Source of the DNA: Streptomyces caniferus | Lineage (GTDB): Bacteria; Actinomycetota; Actinomycetes; Streptomycetales; Streptomycetaceae | DNA length: 64,000 bases | Reading direction: 5' to 3' | Assembly (NCBI RefSeq): GCF_009811555.1 | Contig: NZ_BLIN01000001.1 | Span: forward strand, 186,001-250,000 | Shown here: one piece after another, positions 15,393 through 24,370 of the stretch | Numbering within the stretch: the stretch's first letter is position 1 | How the letters are laid out: every line of letters starts with the position of its first letter | Notes under the pieces: model-generated | Databases searched by the model: none | Seen by the model: the letters and a program-made list of their open reading frames with translations, nothing else | What the model was told of the DNA's origin: nothing | Position numbers and translations under genes: made by a program

Positions 15393-17144
15393 CTACTGCT
15401 CCAATTCCGCACTAAAACGGTCTCGCGCACTCCGAATCATCTCCAAGCTGACCTCACTGCTTTCAGATCTATCAGCCATCCTGCTTAGCGCATCCCTGAA
15501 TTCAGAAGTACCCCAATGCGACCCGGAGTCAGATACGTACCACATCCCACTACCCTCGCCAGCGACAGTCACATCCGGAATTTCACCATCGAATAGAAGA
15601 TGAACGACCGGAAAAGGCAAGGGGGGAACACCAGCACTATAGGAGAGGATTCTGATCTCCTGACCAGGGAACCCAGCAACCTGAATCAGTCGCTCCATCT
15701 GCTCCGTCATTACGAGCGCACTACCAAAAGTTCGGTGCAATACACCTTCATCCAAGATGAAAATCGATTGCACCGAACTCCTAAAATAGCGCTCCTGGCG
15801 GGCTGCCTGGAATGCAAGGCGATGACTATCCTTTCTAACCCGCGGGGCGAGCTCGGCCATGCCTTGCACAGCTGATGCGTATTCCGCAGTTTGCAGGAGC
15901 GCAGGAACCTTCGCCAACTGGTAGGTCCACGCACTGGCTGCCGTAGATTCCAAAGCGACTAGGCGCGTAATCCATGCAGGCACAGCCTCCCCGAAGTCAT
16001 TCCACCACGCTGGAGCCAATGCCATCGCTGTGAGCGCTTCTAGCGTGTCGGCATCTTCGTCGGCGACTCCATAGATTTGCACAAAGGCTCGAATATCTCG
16101 AAGATTGGGTGCCGATTTGGCCCCTTCGATTCGACTCACCCGAGACGCAGAACAGTGGAGAGCCCGAGCGGCATCCAGCATGGTCATGCCACTTTTAGCG
16201 CGCAGATCACGAAGCATCACTCCCAAAAGCATCGAGGCTGCCACTGGATTGACTTCCCGTTCCCCGATCACTCGGTCCGACTCGCCCCCCTGAGCAGCAA
16301 ATAGGGGAGCATTGCCCTCAATAGCCCCCCGATTGGCCGCGTAAGCAGCAGGCAGCTGTCGAGAATTCATCATCCTGGGGTGAAAATCGATGGGCGCTGC
16401 GACAGCGGGGACTGGAGTCGCATCACCACTGCGGAGGGCTGCGGACTGTCGCCGGTCAAGCGAACCGGCAGCCTGCACCCACAGCCCCCGAAGGGCTTCG
16501 CGGTCGTCATCGTCCACAGTAAAGGCACTCATGATCATTTCGACGACTCGCCAGGACGGGACCTTTTCGCCGGATAGTGCACGACTCAACGTCGGAGCGC
16601 TGACGCCAGTGCGCTGGGCAAGCTCACGAAGGGGAGGGCGGCCGGCCCTTTCGTGAAGTTCGCCAATGCGAGAGGCGAACGTGAGTGCAGAAGTGGAAGC
16701 ATCTCCACGTGTCTGAGGCTCTGGAGGGTTGTTGCGATGACGGGCAACTGCCGCTGCGCGTCGGCAGTCGGGGCCGCAGTAGATGCGGTTGCGCCCCCTC
16801 GCCGTCGCACCGAGCGACTTCCCACACCGCACGCAGCTTCTTCTGCTGGGTGACTCACCTGGAGGCAAAGCAACATCAGTCGCAAGCTGAGCCTCCACCT
16901 CGTGGCGACGTTCATGCCACTCCTGCCTACTGCCGCCCCAGGCCCCAATGAGAGCCGACAAAACTGAAGGCGACGGGAGACGGTTTCCGCTGAGGGCTGC
17001 GTAAATCGTTGACAGCGGGACCTTGGTGTACTCATGCGTCTGCGCCGCTGTGAGACCTGCAGCCTGCCGCAGGGCCTGAAGGTCACTCGCGAACTCACCT
17101 AGAGGACCAGACGTGTTGACGGGGTTTCGAGATCGCCGCCCCAT
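15393..17144 (-). CDS. Triple-HTH regulator with zinc-binding motif and DUF5753-like C-terminus
   Basis: A 583-residue protein with three XRE-type HTH units. Unit 1 is at about residues 17-70 (LQALRQAAGLTAAQTHEYTK). A Cys4 cluster follows (CVRCGKSLG and IYCGPDCRRAA). Unit 2 is near residues 158-210 (RIGELHERAGRPPLRELAQR). Unit 3 is near 307-360 (MLRDLRAKSGMTMLDAARAL). The last ~200 residues match DUF5753 (PAWITRLVALESTAASAWTY, QTAEYASAVQGM, then the FILDEGVLHRTFGSALVM block). Common Streptomyces XRE-DUF5753 proteins have one HTH and a DUF397 partner; here there are three HTHs and no DUF397 gene. A small two-TM protein is divergently encoded at 17277. Base composition is lower in GC than neighbours, suggesting transfer. 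Confidence 0.75.
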   Translation of the reverse strand: MGRRSRNPVNTSGPLGEFASDLQALRQAAGLTAAQTHEYTKVPLSTIYAALSGNRLPSPSVLSALIGAWGGSRQEWHERRHEVEAQLATDVALPPGESPSRRSCVRCGKSLGATARGRNRIYCGPDCRRAAAVARHRNNPPEPQTRGDASTSALTFASRIGELHERAGRPPLRELAQRTGVSAPTLSRALSGEKVPSWRVVEMIMSAFTVDDDDREALRGLWVQAAGSLDRRQSAALRSGDATPVPAVAAPIDFHPRMMNSRQLPAAYAANRGAIEGNAPLFAAQGGESDRVIGEREVNPVAASMLLGVMLRDLRAKSGMTMLDAARALHCSASRVSRIEGAKSAPNLRDIRAFVQIYGVADEDADTLEALTAMALAPAWWNDFGEAVPAWITRLVALESTAASAWTYQLAKVPALLQTAEYASAVQGMAELAPRVRKDSHRLAFQAARQERYFRSSVQSIFILDEGVLHRTFGSALVMTEQMERLIQVAGFPGQEIRILSYSAGVPPLPFPVVHLLFDGEIPDVTVAGEGSGMWYVSDSGSHWGTSEFRDALSRMADRSESSEVSLEMIRSARDRFSAELEQ

Positions 17145-17276
17145 GTTCCCCTCCTAGCTCGACAGAGGTGCCCCAACACCCCTATTCTCGCTTTGTCTCG
17201 CTTGCGTGAAACGCACTCATGTGCACGTAACGAACATACTTCCTGCCCAGATTGCCCCCGCCTCAGGAGCGTCCCG

Positions 17277-17519
17277 GTGCCATCTGTCGTCACGATCCTT
17301 AGTGTTACCCTCGCACTGTTCTTAGCCCTATTCGCCAGCGTGAGCGCCTACTTCGTTGCAAGATGGACCGGGGAATCCCGTCACAGGAGTGCCGTGTGGG
17401 CAGCGTGCACCTACCCCGTCGCTCTTGCCACCATCTTTCTGATCTACGACCAACTCCGAACTGGTCAACCTGACGAAGCCGCTCGCTCGCTCGAAGCCTT
17501 GATGGCAACCCCCTATTGA
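17277..17519 (+). CDS. Small two-TM membrane protein
   Basis: An 80-residue protein from GTG 17277 with AGGAGC 6 bases upstream. Two hydrophobic segments, VVTILSVTLALFLALFASVS and WAACTYPVALATIFLIYD, are linked by a short basic loop; the tail is polar. Longer readings from an ATG at 17193 have no ribosome binding site. It is divergent from the triple-HTH regulator with about 130 bp between starts, so the regulator may control it. I do not recognise the family. It resembles small integral membrane proteins paired with regulators in phage-derived or abortive-infection modules, but that role is speculation. Confidence 0.5.
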   Translation: MPSVVTILSVTLALFLALFASVSAYFVARWTGESRHRSAVWAACTYPVALATIFLIYDQLRTGQPDEAARSLEALMATPY

Positions 17520-17887
17520 GAGTCCCCTTTTACCGCGTCAATCAGGGTGGCTTCGACGGAACGGCGCTCAGCCCCACCTCGCGACTCCTCCAGACAGGCG
17601 CTCCTGCCACACGAACGCGCGGAAGCCATCGGCACTACCCGCTTGCGCCGGCAACCCTGCCACCGAGTATCCACACGCTCGCGCCCGGTGGGGACCGCCG
17701 ACGGCATTGCCTGCTGACCCCCGAAGTGGTTGTGCCCTCCGCGTGCCCCAACACGCGGGAATTGCCTGCTCGGTGGCACGCGACGCGCCACCTTGCACCA
17801 CCTACACCGGGGCCCTGCCGAGAGGATCACCACCCATCCCATGAAACGCCTCATGCGAGGCCGGGCTCGTGGCTAGCGTGTGGCCCC
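17520..17887. other. Intergenic region, no gene recognised
   Basis: About 370 bp between the small membrane protein and the acetyltransferase-like gene. The frame of the following gene stays open through it, but codon use and lack of a ribosome binding site argue against coding. It probably holds a promoter for the gene at 17888. Confidence 0.4.
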
Positions 17888-18628
17888 ATGACTGACGCCA
17901 CACCCGCCGGGGTGGACCTCCTGTCGTATCTCAGCCATCTGGAGTTACGTTTCGATTCCTCGGCCTCTCTGGTCGCGTCGGATGCCCACGACGATCCAGC
18001 GACGCTGGAATGGGGCTGCCGCACCGTCCTGCCTCTGTGGGAGCCGGACGACGAGGAGGCCGCGGCTGACAACGCACGCCTCCTGGCCCCCGGCATATCA
18101 CTGGCCCAGACGTCCCGGGGTGAATGCCAGGAGCTGACGATCCTCACCATGTCCGGCCTCACGCTGGACTTGTGGCGCATTGGGAGCATCTACGCGTCGC
18201 TGGACTCGCGCGACGCCGACTACGAGCATTTCGCACCGCTCTTCGACAAGCCGGGGCATCTCGGCCTGCACTCCGACCTGGAGGAGTGCCTGGTGAGCGG
18301 TGACCAGGTCGTCATCATCAACCGGGTGCGGATCGCGCCGGCGTGGCGCGGGCTGGGCGGGGTAGGCCGGTTGTTGATCGGCCGCTTGCTCCGCTGGGTG
18401 GTCGGCCAGGCGGCGATCGTGGCGACACATCCATACCCGATCGACATCCCGGTCGGCGAACGGGACGACACCGCGCGGGAAGCGCAGGAGAAGGCTGCGG
18501 TCCAGCGCACTTGGCAGTCATTGGGGTTCGCGCCCTTCCGCGAGGACCTGTGGGTGATGCAGCCGTATAGGCACGACCACGACGACGCCGTCGAACGCCT
18601 GGAAGCCGCGTTCGCCCAGCACCTCTGA
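17888..18628 (+). CDS. GNAT-like N-acetyltransferase-related protein
   Basis: A 246-residue protein starting MTDATPAGVDLLSYLSHLEL. The central section has the GNAT acetyl-CoA region VIINRVRIAPAWRGLGGVGR followed by LLIGRLLRWVVGQAAIVATH. The C-terminal part has the usual late strand (TWQSLGFAPFREDLWVMQPY). The N-terminal ~100 residues are acidic and may be a substrate-recognition extension. The substrate is unknown. ATG 17888 is preferred over the longer open frame because coding character begins there. Its stop is 47 bp before the next gene, so the two may form an operon. Confidence 0.65.
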   Translation: MTDATPAGVDLLSYLSHLELRFDSSASLVASDAHDDPATLEWGCRTVLPLWEPDDEEAAADNARLLAPGISLAQTSRGECQELTILTMSGLTLDLWRIGSIYASLDSRDADYEHFAPLFDKPGHLGLHSDLEECLVSGDQVVIINRVRIAPAWRGLGGVGRLLIGRLLRWVVGQAAIVATHPYPIDIPVGERDDTAREAQEKAAVQRTWQSLGFAPFREDLWVMQPYRHDHDDAVERLEAAFAQHL

Positions 18629-18675
18629 GACCACGCCCACCCAACAGCGTCATACGAGAGGACGAACTGGCCGCG

Positions 18676-19167
18676 ATGCGCGAGTTCACCAACCACAAGG
18701 CGCAGCTAACGCTCGGCGTGCTACGTGCCTTCCACCTGGAGACCCTAAACTTCTCAGGAAGGCATCCTGAAGCGACATTGACCGACTTTGAGCGGCACTT
18801 GCGTCATCGGGTCGACGCCCTGGAAGCGGATTTGGAAGCGAAGGAAAGCGCGGCCGAGGCGGCCGTCTTCACCAAGCCACTGTCGGGTCCCCTCGCCGAC
18901 CCCGAACGCCAGCGCGCGTTCAAGCACCAGGAGTCGCAGCACCCTTCGGGCACCGAGAGGGAGGCGTGGTGGCAGCGACGAGCGGCGGTGCTGGACGAGA
19001 TCAAGAAGCAGGGACTCGCGGAGGCCCAGGAGTGGGAGTGCCGAGCCTGCGGAGCTCAGGTCGGGGTCGCTTGTCATACAGCCGGTGGAAGGCCCCGTAA
19101 GGAAGCTCATTTCCTACGGGCCACCGACGCCGAACTGCCCTACCTCCGGGCCTACGGCTTGCGCTGA
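18676..19167 (+). CDS. Hypothetical protein with C-terminal CxxC...C...H zinc-binding motif
   Basis: A 163-residue protein. Residues about 1-115 are charged and helical (FERHLRHRVDALEADLEAKE) without a recognised fold. The C-terminus has WECRACGAQVGVACHTAGGR followed by a His (KEAHFLRA), the CxxCxxxxGxxC...H pattern of small zinc fingers common in actinophage and plasmid proteins. Function is unknown; the finger suggests nucleic-acid or protein binding. It lies between an acetyltransferase-like gene and an integrase relic, consistent with a mobile-element cargo gene. Confidence 0.6.
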   Translation: MREFTNHKAQLTLGVLRAFHLETLNFSGRHPEATLTDFERHLRHRVDALEADLEAKESAAEAAVFTKPLSGPLADPERQRAFKHQESQHPSGTEREAWWQRRAAVLDEIKKQGLAEAQEWECRACGAQVGVACHTAGGRPRKEAHFLRATDAELPYLRAYGLR

Positions 19168-19189
19168 AGAACGCCGAGGCCGGGCCGTG

Positions 19190-19950
19190 AAACGACGACG
19201 TCGATGGTTCACCGCCGGGCCGCGCGCACCCTGGCGTCGATGCCTCCTGCGACCTCCTGCTGACGGGGGCGTCGGAGTGCTGGTAGATCATCGCGGCCTT
19301 CTCCGAGGACTGGCCGGCGCGGACCATCGTGTCCTTGAGGGTGGCCGGGACTGGGTGCAGAGGGTGTGGCCGGTGTGCGGGAGATCATGGAAGCGGAAGC
19401 CTCAGGCAGCCTCACCGCCGCTCGAGCCTTCGCCCACTTGTGCCCGAAGGCGATCCGCCGGAAGGGCGCTCCCTTCTCCCCCACGAAGAGCAGCCCGTCG
19501 GGCGCCTTCTCCGCGAACCATTCCAGGTGCCGCTTGACCTCGATGGCGAGGAAGGTCGGCAGGTGGCTGGTCCGGACACTGGCCACGGACTTGGTGTCAC
19601 CCTCGGCGCGACGGCCGGTGTTCAATTCCCGGAGCAGCCTCCGTGACCCGTACGGCGAGCGGGTCGAGGGTGACCGAGGTGCGGCGCAAGGCCGCCAGCT
19701 CCTCCGGATGCATCGGGCCGTAGGGCCCCGAGGCCCCCCTCAGGCGCCAACGGATCCCGATGGCCTCGGCAAGGGCATCGGCCTGCTCGACGGTGGCCGT
19801 CGTGCGTTCCCTTCGCCTTCTCCCTGCTGGCGCCCCTGATCCGGCTCGGGTTGCGCCGGATCAGCTCGTCGTCCGCAGCCGTGTCCATGATCGCCTTGAG
19901 CAGGCGGTAGCGAAGCGAGCTCCCCGCGATCGAGATACAAGAGCCCACGC
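19190..19950 (-). pseudogene. Decayed tyrosine integrase
   Basis: Integrase fragments occur in several frames. In order they read SSLRYRLLKAIMDTAADDEL and IRRNPSRIRGASREKAKG (core), NTGRRAEGDTKSVASVRTSH with LPTFLAIEVKRHLEWFAEKA and DGLLFVGEKGAPFRRIAFGH (catalytic domain), and lastly TMVRAGQSSEKAAMIYQHSD (final Tyr motif). The HDLRH box region is frameshifted (HP/PR-rich). At least three frameshifts and loss of the N-terminus show that it is dead. It differs in sequence from the integrases at 1-1020 and 23.4-24.1 kb, so it marks a separate integration event. Confidence 0.8.
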
Positions 19951-20221
19951 CGGACGCCTTCGCGACCGACGAGGAGTTCGGTCGCGCGTACGCGGCCTGG
20001 GTGCACGCGCGAGGAGCCGCACGATGCTCAGGAGGCGGGGGCGGTGTTCCTCAGCGAGGAGGGGTGCGGCTACCCGTCGCTGATGGTGATGACGGGCCCC
20101 CACAGAGGCGCCATCTGGGAGGATCTGAGACCGATGGACCGAGGAATCGCGCCGACCGAGCAACTTCGCCCACTGGTACCGACGGTGGCTCGAGCGCACC
20201 GGGCGACGGCTCAAGACCTGA
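19930..20221 (+). pseudogene. SUKH (SMI1/KNR4) family gene fragment
   Basis: The + strand reads IEIQEPTPDAFATDEEFGRA YAAWVHAR in one frame. It then shifts to EAGAVFLSEEGCGYPSLMVM and TGPHRGAIWEDLRPMDRGIA, and shifts again to NFAHWYRRWLERTGRRLKT before TGA at 20219-20221. The G-C-G-Y-x-x-L-x-V-x-x-G-P-x-x-G-x-x-W core and terminal F-x-x-W-Y-x-x-W-L are typical of SUKH immunity proteins. The N-terminal half is missing at the junction with the integrase relic. Probably a relic toxin-immunity or defence gene. Confidence 0.6.
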
Positions 20222-20234
20222 GAGGGTGAGGACG

Positions 20235-20555
20235 ATGCAGTACTGCGAACGCCATGAAATGTACAACTGCGCCGACTGCGCTCCGCGCGCACCTCATGGC
20301 AGCGCACCCACCACCAGCGAATGGGACGGGTGGTCGGCAGCCTCGATCATCATCCACGCCAGCGGCAAGGCCCACCTTCCGGGCTGCATGCACATCGTCC
20401 CGGCCGACATCCAGCCACCCCGCTACGGCTGGGTGCTCACCCCCTCACCCGGAGCATGGCGCCGTCTCACTCCCTCGAGCCCGCTCCGTGCTACCCAGGG
20501 CAATACCGAGCGTGCGGCTGTGGGCCGCTGCGAGAGCTGCGACGCGACGCAATAG
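20235..20555 (+). CDS. Small Cys-rich hypothetical protein
   Basis: A 106-residue protein from ATG 20235, preceded by GTGAGGAC. It begins MQYCERHEMYNCADCAPRAP (CxxH...CxxC), has a central SAASIIIHASGKAHLPGCMH stretch and ends with CESCDATQ. The paired Cys/His clusters suggest one or two zinc sites. It starts 14 bp after the SUKH relic. No family recognised. Codon use looks coding in the first 70 residues and weaker later. Confidence 0.5.
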   Translation: MQYCERHEMYNCADCAPRAPHGSAPTTSEWDGWSAASIIIHASGKAHLPGCMHIVPADIQPPRYGWVLTPSPGAWRRLTPSSPLRATQGNTERAAVGRCESCDATQ

Positions 20556-20737
20556 AGGCACTCTTTGGTGCGCGGACCTCGGCCGGCAAGGGGGCCTGCC
20601 CTTCCACCGGATCGGCTGTCCGTGCGCTCGTGAAGCTCCACCGCACCAGCTGACCAACCGTCCGCACCCGCAACCCCCAACCACGCACAGGCCAACGAGC
20701 GAACTACGACCTCATCACCTCAAGCACGATTGCAGTG

Positions 20738-21088
20738 CTAGCCGTCCTCGCCGAAGCCGTACAGGATGTTCTCCTGCTTGCAAGACGGGCAGACGATGTA
20801 GGCCTGTGAGTTGTTGCCATCTTCGTGGGGGAGGTAGCTCGTTCCACCCGAGAGCGCCGACTGACACCACCGACAGGTGCGACCGCCGCCGTTCTTGCCA
20901 CGGTTCGGCGGGTCAACGAGCGTGCCACCTTCATCGAAGTAGACCCGCCACCCGAAACAGCTGTCGTTGTGGCATTCGTACCGGCCCGAAAGCTCTCCTG
21001 AGCTGGCCCACAAGTCTTCCCCACAGTCGGGACACGACCGCCCCGAGCCGCCGCCGATGCTGCTCGACAGCTTGTCGAAGAAGCCCAT
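20738..21088 (-). CDS. Zinc-ribbon protein (three CxxC pairs)
   Basis: A 116-residue protein starting MGFFDKLSSSIGGGSGRSCP, with GGGAGGGCG upstream. It has CPDCGEDLW with a later ECHNDSCFGW, then RTCRWCQSAL, then VCPSCKQENILYGF. The MGFFDKLxxxxG start resembles TerD/vWA-type or phage-shock neighbour proteins, but the body is only zinc ribbons. Likely a cytoplasmic adaptor; substrate unknown. It sits alone on the minus strand inside the relic-rich region. Confidence 0.6.
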   Translation of the reverse strand: MGFFDKLSSSIGGGSGRSCPDCGEDLWASSGELSGRYECHNDSCFGWRVYFDEGGTLVDPPNRGKNGGGRTCRWCQSALSGGTSYLPHEDGNNSQAYIVCPSCKQENILYGFGEDG

Positions 21089-21762
21089 GCTCGCCCTCCC
21101 CTGGACGCCGCTCGTGCGGCGGGTATCGCCCTTGCGCAGCATCTTGCCAGCTGGAGACTTCGATGGCTGTGGACTTCGCCCGGGGACCGGGCACGTGCCC
21201 CATCCGTGCCCTTCAAGGCGGTGAACAGCGGTCATCACGAGTGCGGGCGGAACCTCTCGACAGGCCCAGCGGAAGGACTTGTCCGCAGGTCAGAGGCCAC
21301 ATTGGCGGCCAGAGCGGCGGTGGTTCCCAAGCTCAGAGCGCAGTTTTGAGTCCCGTCACCCGCTCCATGCAGAAGCCCCAGTTCAGCGGCATGGGGGTTT
21401 GTTCCTTCTCCAGGCATCTCGGGGTCGGCATGCCCTCCGTATGCACCATCTCGAGCTGGCCCGCGTGGGACGGGCATCCCGGGACGTCGTCAGGGCGATA
21501 AGCCGCAACCAGGAGCCGCAGAACTGCGTCTCCCTCATGACCAAGCACGACGCACTGCTCATGGTTGCAGCTGTGGTTGCATTCGCCAGCTCGACTGGCA
21601 GCGAACTCTGCCGGACAGGGCCTTGATGCCGTCGGCACCCATCCGCGATGAGATCAAGGCCCTCGTCGAGGGGCAGGTCACCGAGATCGCACCGCGATCG
21701 CGTCGGGGATATCCGGAGCCACTGCCTTCGCATAGGCCCGGCGGCGCCGTACAGTCGGCCAA
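21089..21762. other. Intergenic region, no gene recognised
   Basis: About 670 bp. Long frames exist on both strands but lack ribosome binding sites and have out-of-character composition. It may be decayed coding DNA; I could not identify a family in any frame. Confidence 0.35.
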
Positions 21763-22500
21763 GTGCGCTACGGACAGAAGGCGTTGCTGCCAGATCCCGG
21801 AAAGTTCCCTGACGAGAAGGCTCTTGCCTCGTTCGTCCTCGGCGAGCTGGACCAGTGGTTCCACATTGACGCAGTGCTGAGGCCCCGGGATCCGGGAGGC
21901 TGGCACGATGAGGGCCCTGCCTTCGGCGTCGAGTTCAAGAGCCTCGCTCCGAACACCAGCACCGGCGACCGCTACGGCTGGGTTGCGCAGGCCGTCGGAT
22001 ACACGCACTGCCAATGGAAGGGTTACGGCAGGCTGGGGATCTTCCTGTGCCCGTCCCCTCTGACCTGGCTCCTGTCCCGCGCCGACGAAATCGCCACGGC
22101 CCGCCAGCGGCAGATCAGCCCTGAGGTGCTGGAGAAGGAACGTCAACGGGTCCGCGAGTATGGGCGCCGCTTCGGCAAGGAGTACTCCGACGCGTATGTC
22201 GACAGGGAGGCGCTGCTGGCGCACCGGCGCCGCCTCGGTGAGCTGACATATGAGGAGTTCACCGCTCGTGCCGATGGGTACGCCAGCGCCGACGAGCGAG
22301 AACGCGAGCATGATCTGCGAACGGCCGAGGAGCTGACCCACCTCCTGGGACAGCTCAGCGTCGGTGAACTCATGCCCTACGAGAAGATCGGCTGGGCACT
22401 CATGCGGTCGGGAACGCGGCTGTGGAGCGAACACGGAGGCGCGGCCAAGGTCGCGTACGAGCTGCGTCCCCGTATCGGCTCCGAACGACGCAGGCGCTGA
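21763..22500 (+). CDS. PD-(D/E)XK-like hypothetical protein
   Basis: A 245-residue protein from GTG 21763. The N-terminal half has a restriction-nuclease-like arrangement: ELDQWFHIDAVLRPRD, then GPAFGVEFKSLAP (E-x-K on a strand), then YGWVAQAVGYTHCQWKGYGR, i.e. D...ExK...Q with helix. The second half is charged and helical (ALLAHRRRLGELTYEEFTAR). Nuclease activity is an inference from the motif. It is followed directly by an IS5-family transposase, and the zinc-ribbon gene upstream is on the other strand, so no operon is evident. It may belong to a defence or phage-derived module. Confidence 0.5.
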   Translation: MRYGQKALLPDPGKFPDEKALASFVLGELDQWFHIDAVLRPRDPGGWHDEGPAFGVEFKSLAPNTSTGDRYGWVAQAVGYTHCQWKGYGRLGIFLCPSPLTWLLSRADEIATARQRQISPEVLEKERQRVREYGRRFGKEYSDAYVDREALLAHRRRLGELTYEEFTARADGYASADEREREHDLRTAEELTHLLGQLSVGELMPYEKIGWALMRSGTRLWSEHGGAAKVAYELRPRIGSERRRR

Positions 22501-22546
22501 GGCCGTCACCCCGGCAGGCTGCCGGGAGGGCGGCAGAGTTCTGCAG

Positions 22547-23354
22547 GTGTCGGATGATCTTGTGCCTGATGACCTATGGGAACGGGTAGCCCCGCTGCTT
22601 CCTCCCCGCCCGCCGAGACGCCAGAGGTATCCGGGTCGGCTGCCGGCGGACGACCGGGCTGCCCTGCGTGGGATCGTTTACGTGCTGTGCAAGGGCGTGA
22701 GCTGGGCGGATGTTCCGGCGGAGCGGATCGGCTGCAGTGGGGTAACCGCCTGGCGGCGACTTCGGGACTGGACCGAGGCCGGTGTCTGGCCCCAGCTGCA
22801 CGAGGTTCTTCTGGCGGAGCTGCGGGCGGCCGGCCTGCTGGACATGGATGACGCAGCCGTGGACGCTCCCACATCAGGGCCCTCAAAGGGGGGCTCACAC
22901 CGGACCTTCGCCGGTCGACCGCGCGCGTCCAGGCAGCAAGCACCACCTGGTCACCGACCGTCATGGAACACCGTTGGCCATCACGCTGACCAGCGGAAAC
23001 CGCCACGACGTCACACAGTTGATGCCACTACTGGACGCGATACCCCGCATTCGCGGAGTCCGAGGCCGTCCGCGTCACCGGCCGGGCCGGCTGTTCGCCG
23101 ACCGCGGCTACGACTACGACAAGTACCGCCGTCTCCTCCGGGCCCGCGGCATCACACCGAAGTTCGCCCGCAAGGGCACAGCCCACGGCTCCGGGCTGGG
23201 CAAGACCCGCTGGGTCGTCGAGCGCACCTTCGCCTGGCTCCACCAGTTCAAACGCCTGCGGATCCGCTACGAGATACGCGCCGACCTCCACCTCGGCCTG
23301 CTCCAACTCGCCTGCAGCATCATCTGCTTGAGGCGACTCCGAACCTCATTCTGA
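22547..23354 (+). CDS. IS5-family transposase in two frames
   Basis: Frame 1 starts GTG 22547 (SDDLVPDDLWERVAPLLPPR) and covers the N-terminal domain to LLDMDDAAVDA. Frame 2 continues as GAHTGPSPVDRARPGSKHHL and ends at 23354, with RGRLFADRGYDYDKYRR-like and WVVERTFAWLHQFKRLRIRY catalytic blocks. A run AAAGGGGGG lies at the join (about 22886-22894). Related elements use programmed slippage here, but the block just before it (GACGCTCCCACATC, expected Ala-Ser-His) looks one base short, so the enzyme may be dead. I could not identify matching inverted repeats; the right end abuts the truncated tRNA at 23371. Confidence 0.7.
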
Positions 23355-23370
23355 AATGATCAGTAAGCAC

Positions 23371-23404
23371 TTGGCCGCAGGTTCGAGTCCTGCCGGGGGC
23401 GCCA
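23371..23404 (+). other. tRNA 3' end (T-arm, acceptor strand, CCA), probable integration site remnant
   Basis: GCAGG TTCGAGT CCTGC (23377-23393) is a canonical T-arm. CGGGGGC, discriminator G and CCA (23394-23404) follow. The 5' part of the tRNA is absent; IS sequence lies immediately upstream. An acceptor 5' strand GCCCCCG is implied, which would fit an arginine tRNA, but identity is uncertain. Integrases commonly use tRNA 3' ends as attachment cores, and an integrase relic lies just to the right. Confidence 0.75.
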
Positions 23405-23408
23405 GGCG

Positions 23409-23436
23409 AGACCCTCCCTACAGGGAGGGTCTTTTT
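23409..23436 (+). terminator. Intrinsic terminator after the tRNA remnant
   Basis: AGACCCTCCC, loop TACA, GGGAGGGTCT, then TTTT: a 10-bp perfect stem with U-tract, 4 bases after the CCA. This is the standard terminator of Streptomyces tRNA genes, kept although the tRNA 5' part is gone. Confidence 0.85.
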
Positions 23437-23439
23437 GCT

Positions 23440-24105
23440 GGTCAGAGTTCGTTTCTACTGAGCGGGGCAGGGGCCGGAAGCGCCCCTCGACGAGGGCGAG
23501 GCACGTCCGGCGGTGTCCGGCTGAGCCAGTTGGTCAGGCAGGTGTGCCGGAGGTACACACACGGCGACCGAGGGGCGTTCCGAATTCGTAGGCGGTGAGC
23601 ACTTCCTTCCGGGCCCGCCGCCACGATCGCCTGATCACGGACCCGGCCAGGTCTCCCCCTTTCTCTCCCTGCATCAGCAGATCGCCGGGCTTCAGCCTTT
23701 CCTTCTCGATGGGGGCACGGAGGATCCGCGTCAACCCGGGACGGCAGGGCACCGTACGGGTGTCATCGGCGGCCCGCCCCTTGTGGCCGCGCTCCTCGCG
23801 CACTTCCCCGGTGTTCGTCCACTGCTTGCCGACCTCTGGGTGGGCGGTGTGGAGCAGTGGAGCAGCAGCTCGCCCCATTGGTCGTCCGCGTTCGCGTCGG
23901 GCGGTCGTACGTCCCCGACATCGATCGCCACAACCTCCTCGGGCCGGGCGCCGGCGTAGTACATCGTGGCGAAGAAGGTGTGCCGCCGCTGACCTCCCCT
24001 CGGCCGCGCATAGATCCAGCCGAGCAGCTTGGAGGCCTGCTCCTCGTTTGAGCAGTCGCGGCGGAGTCCGGCAGTTAGCGCGATTGCGCGAGACTGCGAA
24101 CCCAT
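23440..24105 (-). pseudogene. Decayed tRNA-targeting tyrosine integrase
   Basis: The catalytic half of a tyrosine integrase in at least three frames. It reads ALTAGLRRDCSNEEQASKLL, GWIYARPRGGQRRHTFFATM and YYAGARPEEVVAIDVGDVRP. Then in another frame come HPEVGKQWTNTGEVREERGH, the KGRAADDTRTVPCRPGLTRI stretch, PGDLLMQGEKGGDLAGSVIR, and in a third frame YLRHTCLTNWL (remnant of the HDLRHT box). The 3' end points at the tRNA remnant and terminator 10-40 bp away, the usual int-att geometry. The element it served would extend to the right. Confidence 0.8.
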
Positions 24106-24370
24106 TACCCCCAGGTGCTGTCAAGGTCGAACAATGCCAGCGCGCGTCGAACGCTACCGTGATGTCGGACAGGTCCGGGACGATGCCGCTCCTACGCGCC
24201 TCTGACCAGCACGAACACTTGCAACCCCCAGGTTCTTACGCTACATAACAACGAGCTGTCCCGGACGAAAAATCTGGATCGGTGGACACGGGCGCCCCCT
24301 CGTTGTCACGCTCTCCTTGTTCCGCTGAAGCAGGCTTGCGAATTCGAAGTCGCTGAGCAAGGGGGTATCG

